DNA of 18,033 nucleotides, taken from assembly GCA_035308365.1 (NCBI GenBank), contig DATGGU010000065.1, positions 1-18,033 on the forward strand. Reading direction: 5' to 3'. The stretch comes from PALSA-505 sp035308365 (GTDB lineage: Bacteria; Actinomycetota; Actinomycetes; Streptosporangiales; Streptosporangiaceae). A program made the translations under genes and the position numbers. Positions 1 to 6,465 of the stretch are shown in pieces. A model generated the notes under the pieces. It saw nothing but the letters and a program-made list of their open reading frames with translations, had not been told where the DNA came from and did not search any database. Positions within the stretch are counted from its first letter, which is position 1. Each line of letters opens with the position of its first letter.

Positions 1-123
1 GAAGCCGGTCACGGCCGCGTGCGCGGCGCCCGGCGAGTTCACCACCATCACACCGGTGAGCACGCTCACCGTGAACCCAGCGACCAGGGCCATTCCGCGT
101 GATCGCAGTCTGCCGACTGTCAT
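1..123 (-). CDS. Secreted protein, N-terminal signal peptide only (gene runs off the left edge)
   Basis: The first 41 codons of a minus-strand gene are visible, starting with ATG at 123-121. They encode a classic Sec signal peptide: a basic start (R5, R7, R9), a hydrophobic core at about residues 11-28, and a small-residue A-H-A cleavage motif followed by AVTGF. The mature protein lies outside the window, so its function cannot be stated. An AAGGTGGGG ribosome site sits just upstream. A 19-bp near-perfect palindrome at 138-156 overlaps the presumed leader or promoter, which suggests a regulated extracellular enzyme such as a polysaccharide hydrolase; that is inference from the operator type, not from the protein. 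Confidence 0.7.
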   Translation of the reverse strand, partial: MTVGRLRSRGMALVAGFTVSVLTGVMVVNSPGAAHAAVTGF

Positions 124-137
124 GCCAACCCCACCTT

Positions 138-156
138 GTTAGGAAACTTTCCTTAC
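138..156. promoter_or_regulatory. Palindromic operator-like site upstream of the secreted protein gene
   Basis: The two arms are GTTAGGAAA and TTTCCTTAC around a central C, with one mismatch in nine pairs. The site lies 15 bases upstream of the ATG at 123. From memory it resembles palindromes described upstream of actinomycete extracellular hydrolase genes (for example chitosanase) that are bound by ROK-family repressors such as CsnR. That identification is tentative. Confidence 0.5.
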
Positions 157-335
157 ATACTTGCGGGGAAGCTACAGTCGCTCCGATCTGCCCGTCAAGG
201 GGTTCTGCACACTTTGAGGGGGCCCCATTACAGGCTGTGTACGCCGAGATGCCCCGGCCAGTAGCTCCCGTTGGGCTCCCAAAGCCGGTCACATGGGGGT
301 TGCCGCCTGCGCCGAACCCGCGCAGTTCATCGGCC

Positions 336-785
336 TCACCGGGCATTGTGCAGATCGGGTGCAGCTCCAGCCGGCGCGCAGCCGCGACCAGGCTTCACCC
401 TGCACGGGCACGGGCGGCCTTGAGCAGCAGTTCCGCCGGAATCTCCACTCCAGTTCCGCCCTTCTGTAACCTCGGCGGCCACCAGTCCCGGGCCACCGCC
501 GAGCTTGACCTGCCTGCCCCCGGGTGCCGGCGGACGGCGTCTGACCCGGCGGCTGGGGGTCCCGCTGGCGGTCAGTGAGTAGTAGCGGCGGGCAGGCCGC
601 TTCTCCGTGCGCGGGTCGATGTCTTCCACGCGGCTGGTCACCCAGCCTGCGTTCTCCAGCCGGAGCAAGATCGGATACGTCGTGCCGGGCAGCAACCCGG
701 TCTCCGCGGAGATCTGCAGCCCGTAGAGCTCTTGACTGGGGTCGCGCAGCAGGGCCTGCAGGACCAAGAGCGTGTGGACGGTCAT
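336..785 (-). CDS. PadR family transcriptional regulator, 3' half doubtful
   Basis: Starting at the ATG at 785, the first ~75 residues form a convincing PadR winged helix: TVHTLLVLQALLRDPSQELYG, then the recognition region GLLPGTTYPILLRLENAGWV, then the wing DIDPRTEKRPARRYYSLTASG. PadR proteins are dimeric regulators that respond to small molecules and often repress a neighbour or themselves. After roughly position 475 the third-codon G/C bias in this frame falls off and the residues (WSGDSGGTAAQGRPCPCRV) do not look like a PadR C-terminus, so a frameshift or a decayed tail is likely. In-frame ATGs at 797 and 806 lie inside a palindrome (793-813), so I prefer 785 although it lacks a clear ribosome site. 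The family is well supported; integrity is uncertain. Confidence 0.6.
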   Translation of the reverse strand: MTVHTLLVLQALLRDPSQELYGLQISAETGLLPGTTYPILLRLENAGWVTSRVEDIDPRTEKRPARRYYSLTASGTPSRRVRRRPPAPGGRQVKLGGGPGLVAAEVTEGRNWSGDSGGTAAQGRPCPCRVKPGRGCAPAGAAPDLHNAR

Positions 786-792
786 CCGCGGT

Positions 793-813
793 GCCATATA
801 TGACATCTATGGC
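793..813. promoter_or_regulatory. Inverted repeat at the padR start, putative autoregulatory operator
   Basis: The arms GCCATA (793-798) and TATGGC (808-813) flank a 9-base AT-rich centre. The site sits 8 bases upstream of the preferred padR start, where an operator for autorepression would lie. It also contains two alternative in-frame ATG codons. The function is inferred from position. Confidence 0.4.
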
Positions 814-935
814 TCGGAACCCCGATGGACGACCCGTCCAGGCTGGAGTCGGCCGGAGGGAAGAAACGCGTTGCCCGGCCAGGCCTGGGGCATTAGGCTC
901 GGCGAGCCGCCGCGGTCGCGCGGCGCACCTAGCCG

Positions 936-989
936 AAAGGAGGCGCGATGTCCAATCATCTTCAGGCGCCTCCGGAGACTGGCCGATAG
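936..989 (+). promoter_or_regulatory. Upstream short reading frame with strong, hairpin-sequestered ribosome site
   Basis: A near-ideal AAAGGAGG (936-943) precedes an ATG at 948 that opens a 13-codon frame, MSNHLQAPPETGR, ending in TAG at 987-989. The ribosome site is part of GGAGGCGC (939-946), which is exactly complementary to GCGCCTCC (966-973), so the mRNA can fold with the site paired. The frame ends 37 bases before the DinB-family start at 1027. This layout looks like a translated leader or attenuator, or a remnant of a lost gene. No known leader peptide family is recognised. Confidence 0.4.
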
Positions 990-1026
990 CAGTCCCGGTC
1001 GCGCCTCTGCTCAGCAGAGGAAGAAC

Positions 1027-1569
1027 ATGACTTCGGAATCAGCTTCACAGTCGATCGCGGCCGGCCGGGCAGACGACGTCCCCTCCAGCTGGGACGAACG
1101 CACGATCTTGACGACGTTTCTGGACTACGCCCGCGACACTGTGCACGCCAAGTGCGCGGGCCTGCCGGACGCGGACGCCCGCCGGGCGCCGTTGCCGAGT
1201 TCCCCGCTGAGGACAGTGTCCGGGCTGGTCAGCCACCTGCGCCGGGTCGAAAGCTCGTGGATCGAGAAGACGCTGCTCGGCCGGGCGATCGACGCACCAT
1301 GGACCGACGATGATCCCGATCGCGAGTTCAGGATCGCGGTCGAGGTGCCGCTCACTCAGTTGCTGGCTGAGTACCGGGCTACCTGCGCCCGGCACCGCGA
1401 CCTGGTGGCGGCCCTCGATCTGGACACTCCGTCCAGGGGCACCCTGGACTGGCGGACTGAGCCGGTCACGCTGCGCTGGATCCTGTTCCACCTGATCGAG
1501 GAGACCGCCCGGCATAACGGTCACATCGACATCCTGAGGGAACTCGCCGACGGCGCACGCGGACGGTAA
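1027..1569 (+). CDS. DinB/DUF664 family protein
   Basis: The product is 180 residues, a typical length for the DUF664 branch of the DinB four-helix bundle superfamily. Such proteins use three histidines to bind a metal; actinobacterial relatives include mycothiol- or bacillithiol-dependent transferases and proteins of unknown role. Visible signatures are the helix around H70 (GLVSHLRRVESSWIE) and the C-terminal helix with H163 and H166 (LIEETARHNGHIDILREL). AGAGGAAGAAC immediately before ATG 1027 is a good ribosome site, which decides this start over an upstream in-frame ATG at 772. It lies divergent to the padR gene, so PadR could control it. The substrate is unknown. Confidence 0.85.
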   Translation: MTSESASQSIAAGRADDVPSSWDERTILTTFLDYARDTVHAKCAGLPDADARRAPLPSSPLRTVSGLVSHLRRVESSWIEKTLLGRAIDAPWTDDDPDREFRIAVEVPLTQLLAEYRATCARHRDLVAALDLDTPSRGTLDWRTEPVTLRWILFHLIEETARHNGHIDILRELADGARGR

Positions 1570-1681
1570 CCGTCCGGACTGTGCCGGCCAGCCGCAGATC
1601 AACCCGTTCACGATGGCGGCGGACCGCCCTCCCGGCGGAATCGGTACAAACCACTCCCGGCAACCCCACCGGGCCAGCATG

Positions 1682-1713
1682 AGTGGCAGGCCCCAGACCT
1701 GCCTTCTGCCACT
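1682..1713 (+). terminator. Possible hairpin downstream of the DinB gene
   Basis: AGTGGCAG (1682-1689) and CTGCCACT (1706-1713) form an 8-bp perfect stem with a 16-base loop. No T-tract follows, so this is a weak terminator candidate. The rest of the gap between 1570 and 1780 shows nothing I recognise. Confidence 0.25.
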
Positions 1714-1780
1714 TAAGCTGGCCTGTCAGCTCTTGGCGCCAGTCACTCAATTAGTCTCTCGACGGTTAACGACGGTCGGG

Positions 1781-1811
1781 AAAGACCCCTCACTAAGACT
1801 GGTGAGGGACC
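1781..1811 (-). terminator. Rho-independent-like terminator after tRNA-Pro
   Basis: On the minus strand CCCTCAC and GTGAGGG pair perfectly around an 8-base loop, followed by GTCTTTCCC. It begins about 18 bases past the encoded CCA of tRNA-Pro and is well placed to end that transcript. Confidence 0.6.
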
Positions 1812-1828
1812 TCTGACCTGGTCAAACT

Positions 1829-1905
1829 TGGTCGGGGTGGCCGGATTTGAACCGGCGGCCTCTTCGTCCCGAACGAAGCGCGCTGCCAAGCTGCGCCACA
1901 CCCCG
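1829..1905 (-). tRNA. tRNA-Pro (anticodon CGG), CCA encoded
   Basis: The minus strand reads as a complete cloverleaf. The acceptor stem CGGGGTG (1905-1899) pairs with CACCCCG (1839-1833), with discriminator A at 1832 and an encoded CCA at 1831-1829. The anticodon stem CTTCG/CGAAG encloses the loop TTCGGGA, giving anticodon CGG, which reads proline CCG codons, very common in this GC-rich genome. The T arm is CCGGTTCAAATCCGG. The gene begins 17 bases after the metallophosphoesterase stop on the same strand, so it may be processed from a shared transcript or have its own promoter inside that gene. Confidence 0.95.
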
Positions 1906-1922
1906 CCGACCGCACGGGAAGT

Positions 1923-2840
1923 CTAGCCGATCCGCGGCACCAGCGTGAGCAGCGTGGCCTCCGGACGGCAGCAAAACCGGACCGGAGCCCATGGCGACGT
2001 GCCGAGACCAGCCGAAACATGCAGCCAGGCTGGGCCGCGCTCGAAGTCAGGGTACCGGTTCAGGCCGCTGGCCCGCTTCCGGTCGATCCCGCAGTTGGTC
2101 ACCAGCGTGCCAAACCAGGGGAGACAGACCTGGCCCCCATGCGTATGCCCAGCCAGCAGCAGTTCGTAGCCATCAGCTACGAACTGGTCTAGCACCCTGG
2201 GCTCTGGCGAGTGGAGCACACCCAGGCGCAGATCGGCCGACGGGTCTGTAGGACCAGCGATCTTGTTGTAGCGGTCGCGCTTGATGTGCGAGTCGTGGAC
2301 GCCGCCTACTTCGATGTCGAAGTCGCCGACCTTGAGCCTGCCGCGCCGGTTGTTCAAGTCTAGCCAGCCACCTGCCGACATGCCCTCGCCGAGTTCCTCT
2401 GTGGGCAGGTCGGGGGTGTTGCGGCGATGGTCGTTGGCGCTGGTGCGCCAGAGGTACCTGGTGGGGTTCTTTGGGCGCGGGGAGTATAGGTCGTTCGAGC
2501 CGTAGACGAAGGCGCCGGGCCGGTCGAGCAGGGGGCCCAGGGAGTCCAGGAAGGGGCGGACCGCTTGGGGGTGGGCGATCGAGTCGCCGGTGTTCACGAC
2601 AAGGTCCGGGTCGAGGGCGTCCAGCGACCGGAGCCAGGATTGCAGTCTGGTCCGGCCGGGAGTCAGGTGCGCGTCCGAGAGGTGCAGCACTCGCAGCGGC
2701 TTGGAGCCTTCCGGCAGGATGGGGATCTCCAGGGAGCGGAGAGCGAACCAGTTGCGCTCGATCACCGACGCGTAGCCGAATACGGCGCCGCCGGCCAGGA
2801 GGCCGAGAGTGAGCGGGTAACGCAGTTGTCGTGATCGCAT
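1923..2840 (-). CDS. Metallophosphoesterase, membrane-anchored
   Basis: This 305-residue calcineurin-like phosphoesterase has a short N-terminal hydrophobic anchor (about residues 9-25), so the catalytic domain probably sits at the membrane. Metal-site motifs appear in order: D56-A-H58, G85-D86, N116-D117, H210, and G231-H-T-H-G-G-Q. The usual GNHD is replaced by GSND, a variant I recall as typical of this actinobacterial subgroup. The family includes enzymes acting on UDP-diacylglucosamine-like pyrophosphates, but the substrate here is unknown. In mycobacteria a homologous gene lies beside a penicillin-binding protein gene (ponA2 region, from memory); here the neighbour is yqeY, divergent across 250 bases. 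The ATG at 2840 lacks a clear ribosome site. tRNA-Pro follows on the same strand. Confidence 0.9.
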   Translation of the reverse strand: MRSRQLRYPLTLGLLAGGAVFGYASVIERNWFALRSLEIPILPEGSKPLRVLHLSDAHLTPGRTRLQSWLRSLDALDPDLVVNTGDSIAHPQAVRPFLDSLGPLLDRPGAFVYGSNDLYSPRPKNPTRYLWRTSANDHRRNTPDLPTEELGEGMSAGGWLDLNNRRGRLKVGDFDIEVGGVHDSHIKRDRYNKIAGPTDPSADLRLGVLHSPEPRVLDQFVADGYELLLAGHTHGGQVCLPWFGTLVTNCGIDRKRASGLNRYPDFERGPAWLHVSAGLGTSPWAPVRFCCRPEATLLTLVPRIG

Positions 2841-3006
2841 GGATCAATGGTGCCATGCCCGGCGGGGCGCTCGTCCCCGCAAGCTCTCACTTCACACAAT
2901 CGCACCACCAGCACCCACTACCTCACGACAACCGCGTGCTCGCAGCATGATCGGGGAGCCTGCCCATGAGTACGGCGGACCGCCCGCGGACGTGGGGGAC
3001 CGCCTG

Positions 3007-3073
3007 CTCGTCAGCACGGCGGGCAGCATGCCTGTCAGCGCAGCGGGGAGCTTCTCGTCAGCATGGCGGGCGG
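3007..3073 (+). repeat. Three imperfect 18-20-base direct repeats upstream of yqeY
   Basis: CTCGTCAGCACGGCGGGCAG (3007-3026) and CTCGTCAGCATGGCGGGCGG (3054-3073) match at 18 of 20 bases. A weaker copy, CTGTCAGCGCAGCGGGGA, begins at 3031. The copies are spaced 23-24 bases apart, about two helical turns, and end 18 bases before the yqeY start. They could be repeated activator or repressor sites. Confidence 0.45.
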
Positions 3074-3091
3074 CAGGGCAGGATTACCTGC

Positions 3092-3577
3092 ATGGCTGAA
3101 CTCAAGAACCGGCTCCGGGCCGACCTGGCCACCTCGATGAAGGCGCGCGACCAGGTTCGTACCAGGACGCTCCGGATGGCGCTGACCTCGGTGACGAACG
3201 AGGAAGTATCCGGCACACAGGCGCGGGAGCTTACCGACGACGAGGTCGTGAAGGTTCTCACCAGGGAGGCGAAGAAGCGCAGGGACGCCGCCGAAGCCTT
3301 CGAGGCTGCGGGCCGCGAGGACCGGGCCGCCGCCGAACGCGCCGAGGGCGAAGTCCTCGCCTCCTACCTTCCGGTGCAGCTCTCCGATGAGGATCTCGCA
3401 GCCATTGTGACCGCCGCCATCGGGCAGAGTGGCGCGACCGGAATGTCGGCCATGGGCCAGGTCATGAAGGTGGTTCAGCCGCAGGTCGCGGGCCGCGCGG
3501 AGGGTGGCAGGGTGGCCGCCGAGGTCCGCCGCCAGCTCAGCACCGGCACCAGCGCCGGCACCGGCACCAGCGACTGA
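3092..3577 (+). CDS. GatB/YqeY domain-containing protein
   Basis: The 161-residue product matches the stand-alone YqeY family in length and sequence: MAELKNRLRADLATSMKARD, then TRTLRMALTSVTNEEV, EVVKVLTREAKKRRDAAEAFEAAGR, EGEVLASYLPVQLSDEDL, and the C-terminal helices MGQVMKVVQPQVAGRAEGGRVAAEVR. The fold is the tRNA-binding tail domain of GatB amidotransferase, but the role of the free protein is unsettled. The ATG at 3092 fits the family N-terminus and has GGGCAGGA upstream. The last residues, STGTSAGTGTSD, are a low-complexity tail encoded by a GGCACC-like microsatellite. The acyl-CoA synthetase gene starts 14 bases downstream, so the two are probably cotranscribed. Confidence 0.92.
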   Translation: MAELKNRLRADLATSMKARDQVRTRTLRMALTSVTNEEVSGTQARELTDDEVVKVLTREAKKRRDAAEAFEAAGREDRAAAERAEGEVLASYLPVQLSDEDLAAIVTAAIGQSGATGMSAMGQVMKVVQPQVAGRAEGGRVAAEVRRQLSTGTSAGTGTSD

Positions 3578-3591
3578 CAAGAGGCCAGACG

Positions 3592-5088
3592 ATGAGCATG
3601 GAGCCCGCCATCCGCTGTGGAGAAACCGAGCGTACGTATCCCGAGATCCACGATAGGGCGGCGCGGATCGCCGGCGGGCTGGCAACGCTCGGGGTCGGTC
3701 ACGGTGACCGGGTCGCCCTCGTCCTGCGCAACTGTGTCGAGTTTATCGAGCTGACACTTGCGGCCGGGGTGGCCGGAGCCAGCCCCGTCCCGGTCAACTG
3801 GCACTGGCGCGGCGACGAACTCGCCTACCTGTTCGGTGATAGCGGCAGCAAGGTCGTCTTCGCCCACTCGGACTTCATGCCGGTGGTGCAACGGGCCGCA
3901 CCTCCCGGTGTCCACGTGATCGAGGTGGCACAACCCGGAAGCCACGCACGAGCACCCGAGCTTGAGGAATGGCTCAAGGGTCAGCAGCCGCTGGCCAGCG
4001 ACGGTGGCCTGCCCCGGTTCGGCATCATCTACACCTCCGGCACCACCGGACGGCCCAAGGGCGTCATCCGCAAGCCGATGTCCGCCGACGACCTGATCTA
4101 CATGGCCGCCGCGCTGCTGCCCCGGCTGGGCATCGCGTCGGGCGAACGCACGCTGATCCCGGCGCCGATGTATCACACCGCGCCCAACGTCGTGGCGACC
4201 ACGGCGGCCGCGCTGGGCCTGGACATGACGATTATGGACCGGTTCGACGCCGAGCAGATGCTCGCCCTGATCGAAAAGCACCGGGTGCAGCAGGTCCAGA
4301 TGGTGCCGACGATGTTCATCCGGCTGCTCAGGCTGCCTGAAGAGGTCCGCAACGGCTACGACCTGTCGTCGCTGACCAAGGTCGTCCATGCCGCCGCGCC
4401 GTGCCCGGTGAACGTCAAGCGCCAGATGATCGACTGGCTCGGGCCGATCGTGGAGGAATATTACGGCGGTACCGAGACCGGTCCCGTGGTGTGGTGCGAC
4501 TCGCAGCAATGGCTGGCGCATCCCGGCACGGTTGGCGCGCCGGTGGACGGCGCCGAGGTCCGGATCGTCGGCCCGGACGGCGCCGCGCTGCCGGCCGGGG
4601 AAGTCGGGGTCGTCTACCTCAAGCTGCCGAGTTGCTGGCCGGAGTTCACCTACCTGGGAGACGACGAGAAGCGGCGTGCCATGGAGCTGGCGGGCTTCGT
4701 GACCGTCGGGGACATGGGCAGCCTGGACGCCGACGGCTACCTCTATCTGAGCGACCGGGCCAGCGACATGGTGATCTCCGGCGGGGTGAACATCTACCCG
4801 GCTGAGATCGAGGCCGTTCTGCTGGAGCTGCCCGGCGTGCGGGACAGCGCGGTGTTCGGCATCCCGGACGAGGAGTTCGGCGAGGCGCTGGCCGCCCACA
4901 TCGAGCTGGAACCGGGCGCCGCGCTGACCGAGGACGACGTTCGCGGCCACGTGCACCGGACGCTGGCCGGGTACAAGACGCCGAAGGTCGTCGTGTTCAC
5001 CGACAGCCTGCCCCGCGAAGACTCGGGGAAGCTGTTCAAGCGCACGTTGCGCGCTCCCTACTGGGCCGGCACCCACCGTAAAATTTAA
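3592..5088 (+). CDS. AMP-dependent acyl-CoA synthetase (FadD-like)
   Basis: This 498-residue member of the ANL adenylate-forming superfamily activates a carboxylic acid as acyl-AMP and transfers it to CoA. Motifs appear in order: ATP loop Y147-TSGTTGRPKG, the Y290-Y-G-G-T-E core, the adenylate-binding D374 in VGDMG followed by GYLYLSDR (R389), the hinge region G397-G-V-N, and catalytic K480 in REDSGK. The length is complete. The N-terminus is short compared with long-chain ligases and lacks a targeting signal, so it is cytosolic. AGAGG upstream supports the ATG at 3592; ATG 3598 is an alternative. It shares a transcript with yqeY. The specific acid cannot be read from sequence. Confidence 0.93.
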   Translation: MSMEPAIRCGETERTYPEIHDRAARIAGGLATLGVGHGDRVALVLRNCVEFIELTLAAGVAGASPVPVNWHWRGDELAYLFGDSGSKVVFAHSDFMPVVQRAAPPGVHVIEVAQPGSHARAPELEEWLKGQQPLASDGGLPRFGIIYTSGTTGRPKGVIRKPMSADDLIYMAAALLPRLGIASGERTLIPAPMYHTAPNVVATTAAALGLDMTIMDRFDAEQMLALIEKHRVQQVQMVPTMFIRLLRLPEEVRNGYDLSSLTKVVHAAAPCPVNVKRQMIDWLGPIVEEYYGGTETGPVVWCDSQQWLAHPGTVGAPVDGAEVRIVGPDGAALPAGEVGVVYLKLPSCWPEFTYLGDDEKRRAMELAGFVTVGDMGSLDADGYLYLSDRASDMVISGGVNIYPAEIEAVLLELPGVRDSAVFGIPDEEFGEALAAHIELEPGAALTEDDVRGHVHRTLAGYKTPKVVVFTDSLPREDSGKLFKRTLRAPYWAGTHRKI

Positions 5089-5150
5089 CCAAGCCGAGTA
5101 CCTAAGGAAACTCACAGCTCAGGTACAGGTTCTGCGGTTCGGCCGGCTCC

Positions 5151-5163
5151 TACTATGGTCGCG
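5151..5163 (+). promoter_or_regulatory. Leaderless-type -10 box for the PAP2 gene
   Basis: TACTAT at 5151-5156 ends 6 bases before the GTG at 5163, so transcription starting at the usual distance would begin at or next to the start codon. No ribosome site is present, consistent with leaderless translation, which is common in actinobacteria. The -35 region is not clear. Confidence 0.45.
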
Positions 5164-5906
5164 TGCGGCAGACGACAGGTGTGCAGCCCACAGGCGGCGT
5201 ACACGAGCCGGCCGCCAGCACAAGGCCCCCGTTGGTGTCTGGTGCTGCCCGCACGCCCACCGTCATCCTGGCCGCGATGTCCGCGGCGGTCACGGCGCTG
5301 ATCGCGGCTCAGGTCGCGGATCACAGACAGCCTGGCTGGCTGGACAAGGCGGTCGACGACAGCATCCGGCTCGGCCGCGAGCCGCACGATCGCCTGCTGT
5401 CCATAGTTGCCGGGCTCGGCGGGCCGCTCAGCGTCACGGTGATCGCGGTGATCGTGGCCGGCGCCTGCCTGCTCACCCGCCGGTATCGCGGCGCGTTCCT
5501 GGTGGCGGTCGCGGTGCCCGCCATCGGCCTGACCGACATAGGGCTCAAACCCGTCATCGACCGGACCATCTCCGGTTACCTGAGCTACCCCAGCGGGCAC
5601 ACCATGGGTGCGTTCTCCCTGGCCACCACGATCGTGGTGCTGCTCACCGGCCCGCTGCACCCGCGGCTGACCCGCCGGGTGCGCGTCCTCCTGGCCATCG
5701 CCGCCGTGCTGGCTGCCTGCTTCGTCTCCTATTCGCTGATCGTTCTGCGGATGCACTACTTCACCGACACGGTCGGCGGGGCCACCCTGGCCATCGCCAT
5801 GGTCCTGGCCATCGCCCTGATCATCGATCTTGCCGCCGGCCGCTGGGGCTCCGCAAAACGGCGGGAGGCCGGAGGCGTAGCACCGCCTCCGGCCCCACCG
5901 GCCTGA
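5163..5906 (+). CDS. PAP2 family membrane phosphatase
   Basis: The 247-residue integral membrane protein carries the three PAP2 phosphatase motifs: K129-PVIDR134, P143-S-G-H146, and R196-M-H198-YFTD202. These form the phosphate-binding and phosphohistidine catalytic site, with H198 the likely nucleophile. Hydrophobic segments lie around residues 33-52, 76-105, 110-126, 150-163, 175-194 and 205-224, which agrees with a six-helix lipid phosphatase. The likely substrate is a lipid phosphate or pyrophosphate such as phosphatidate or undecaprenyl pyrophosphate; the exact one is unknown. The start is GTG 5163 with a -10 box directly upstream. The C-terminus is proline-rich and its codons contain the hairpin at 5867-5894. 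The next gene is convergent, with three bases between the stop codons. Confidence 0.9.
   Translation: MRQTTGVQPTGGVHEPAASTRPPLVSGAARTPTVILAAMSAAVTALIAAQVADHRQPGWLDKAVDDSIRLGREPHDRLLSIVAGLGGPLSVTVIAVIVAGACLLTRRYRGAFLVAVAVPAIGLTDIGLKPVIDRTISGYLSYPSGHTMGAFSLATTIVVLLTGPLHPRLTRRVRVLLAIAAVLAACFVSYSLIVLRMHYFTDTVGGATLAIAMVLAIALIIDLAAGRWGSAKRREAGGVAPPPAPPA
5867..5894. terminator. Perfect 11-bp hairpin between convergent genes
   Basis: GGCCGGAGGCG (5867-5877) pairs with CGCCTCCGGCC (5884-5894) around a 6-base loop. It lies inside the last codons of the PAP2 gene and just past the stop of the convergent SnoaL-like gene. On the minus strand a GTTTTG run follows about 9 bases later, so it best serves the SnoaL-like transcript and may pause both. 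Confidence 0.6.
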
Positions 5907-5909
5907 ACC

Positions 5910-6263
5910 CTACGACGGCACCTTGTCCAGGAAGCCGAGAACGCTGGTCAGCTTCCCGTCCTCGCCGGCGACCGCCACATCGAAGCCGATGACCAGCGGC
6001 TCATCACCGTCGGTGCCCAGCCCCCAGGTGAACCGCGCCTGCCGGTGGTGGGTGTCGACCGGCCCGGTAAGGCTGAACGTCATCCCGGGGAACTGCCCCT
6101 GGGCCGCCGCGATCAGCCCGTCGATCTGCTCCCGGCCCTGCACCTCGGCCAGCGGGTCCACGTAGCTGCCATCGGCCGCCCATAGTTGGTCGATGAGCTC
6201 GCGCCGGGCCCGCGGGTCGGTCTGGTTCCAGCTCGCGATGTACCGCTCAACGATGTCCTGCAT
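5910..6263 (-). CDS. SnoaL-like / NTF2-fold protein
   Basis: The 117-residue single-domain protein starts MQDIVERYIASWNQTDPRARRELIDQLWAADGSYVDP, a characteristic SnoaL-like opening: an N-terminal helix pair followed by a strand with the Y-x-D-P turn. It then has the helix GREQIDGLIAAAQGQFPG and three to four strands (FSLTGPVDTH, ARFTWGLG, VIGFDVAVAGEDGKLTSVLGFLD). The family contains polyketide cyclases, ketosteroid isomerase-like enzymes and many small-molecule binding proteins; no catalytic assignment is possible here. AGAGGGG lies 6 bases before the ATG at 6263. It is divergent from the S9 peptidase gene, across about 200 bases that hold no recognisable gene. Confidence 0.85.
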   Translation of the reverse strand: MQDIVERYIASWNQTDPRARRELIDQLWAADGSYVDPLAEVQGREQIDGLIAAAQGQFPGMTFSLTGPVDTHHRQARFTWGLGTDGDEPLVIGFDVAVAGEDGKLTSVLGFLDKVPS

Positions 6264-6465
6264 TGGATTCCCCTCTCTGATGTCCGTGTGTCATCACCGA
6301 TGGTGCGGGAGCTGACGTCATGCCGTCGATTACTTCAGAGGTAAAGGAAGCAACTACCAGGCATACGGCGATGACGGTCGCGAGCCCGCCCACTCAGCTA
6401 GCCCACGACCGCCCCACTAGCCGTGGATGGCCATGGCAGCCGGCTCGACATGCTAGGCATTCGGT

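Noticed and set aside
99..578. Plus-strand frame opposite the padR tail and the secreted-protein leader
   Set aside because: Cys/Pro/Ser-rich with poor codon bias and no ribosome site; it covers a palindromic regulatory site.
1829..1905. Integrative element at tRNA-Pro or tRNA-Ser
   Set aside because: No integrase, no repeated tRNA 3' end and no phage or conjugation genes are present in the window.
3475..5115. Long minus-strand open frame (about 546 codons) opposite yqeY and the acyl-CoA synthetase
   Set aside because: It is an antisense shadow of high-GC coding sequence; the His/Gln/Arg/Val-rich composition matches no family and the sense genes are unambiguous.
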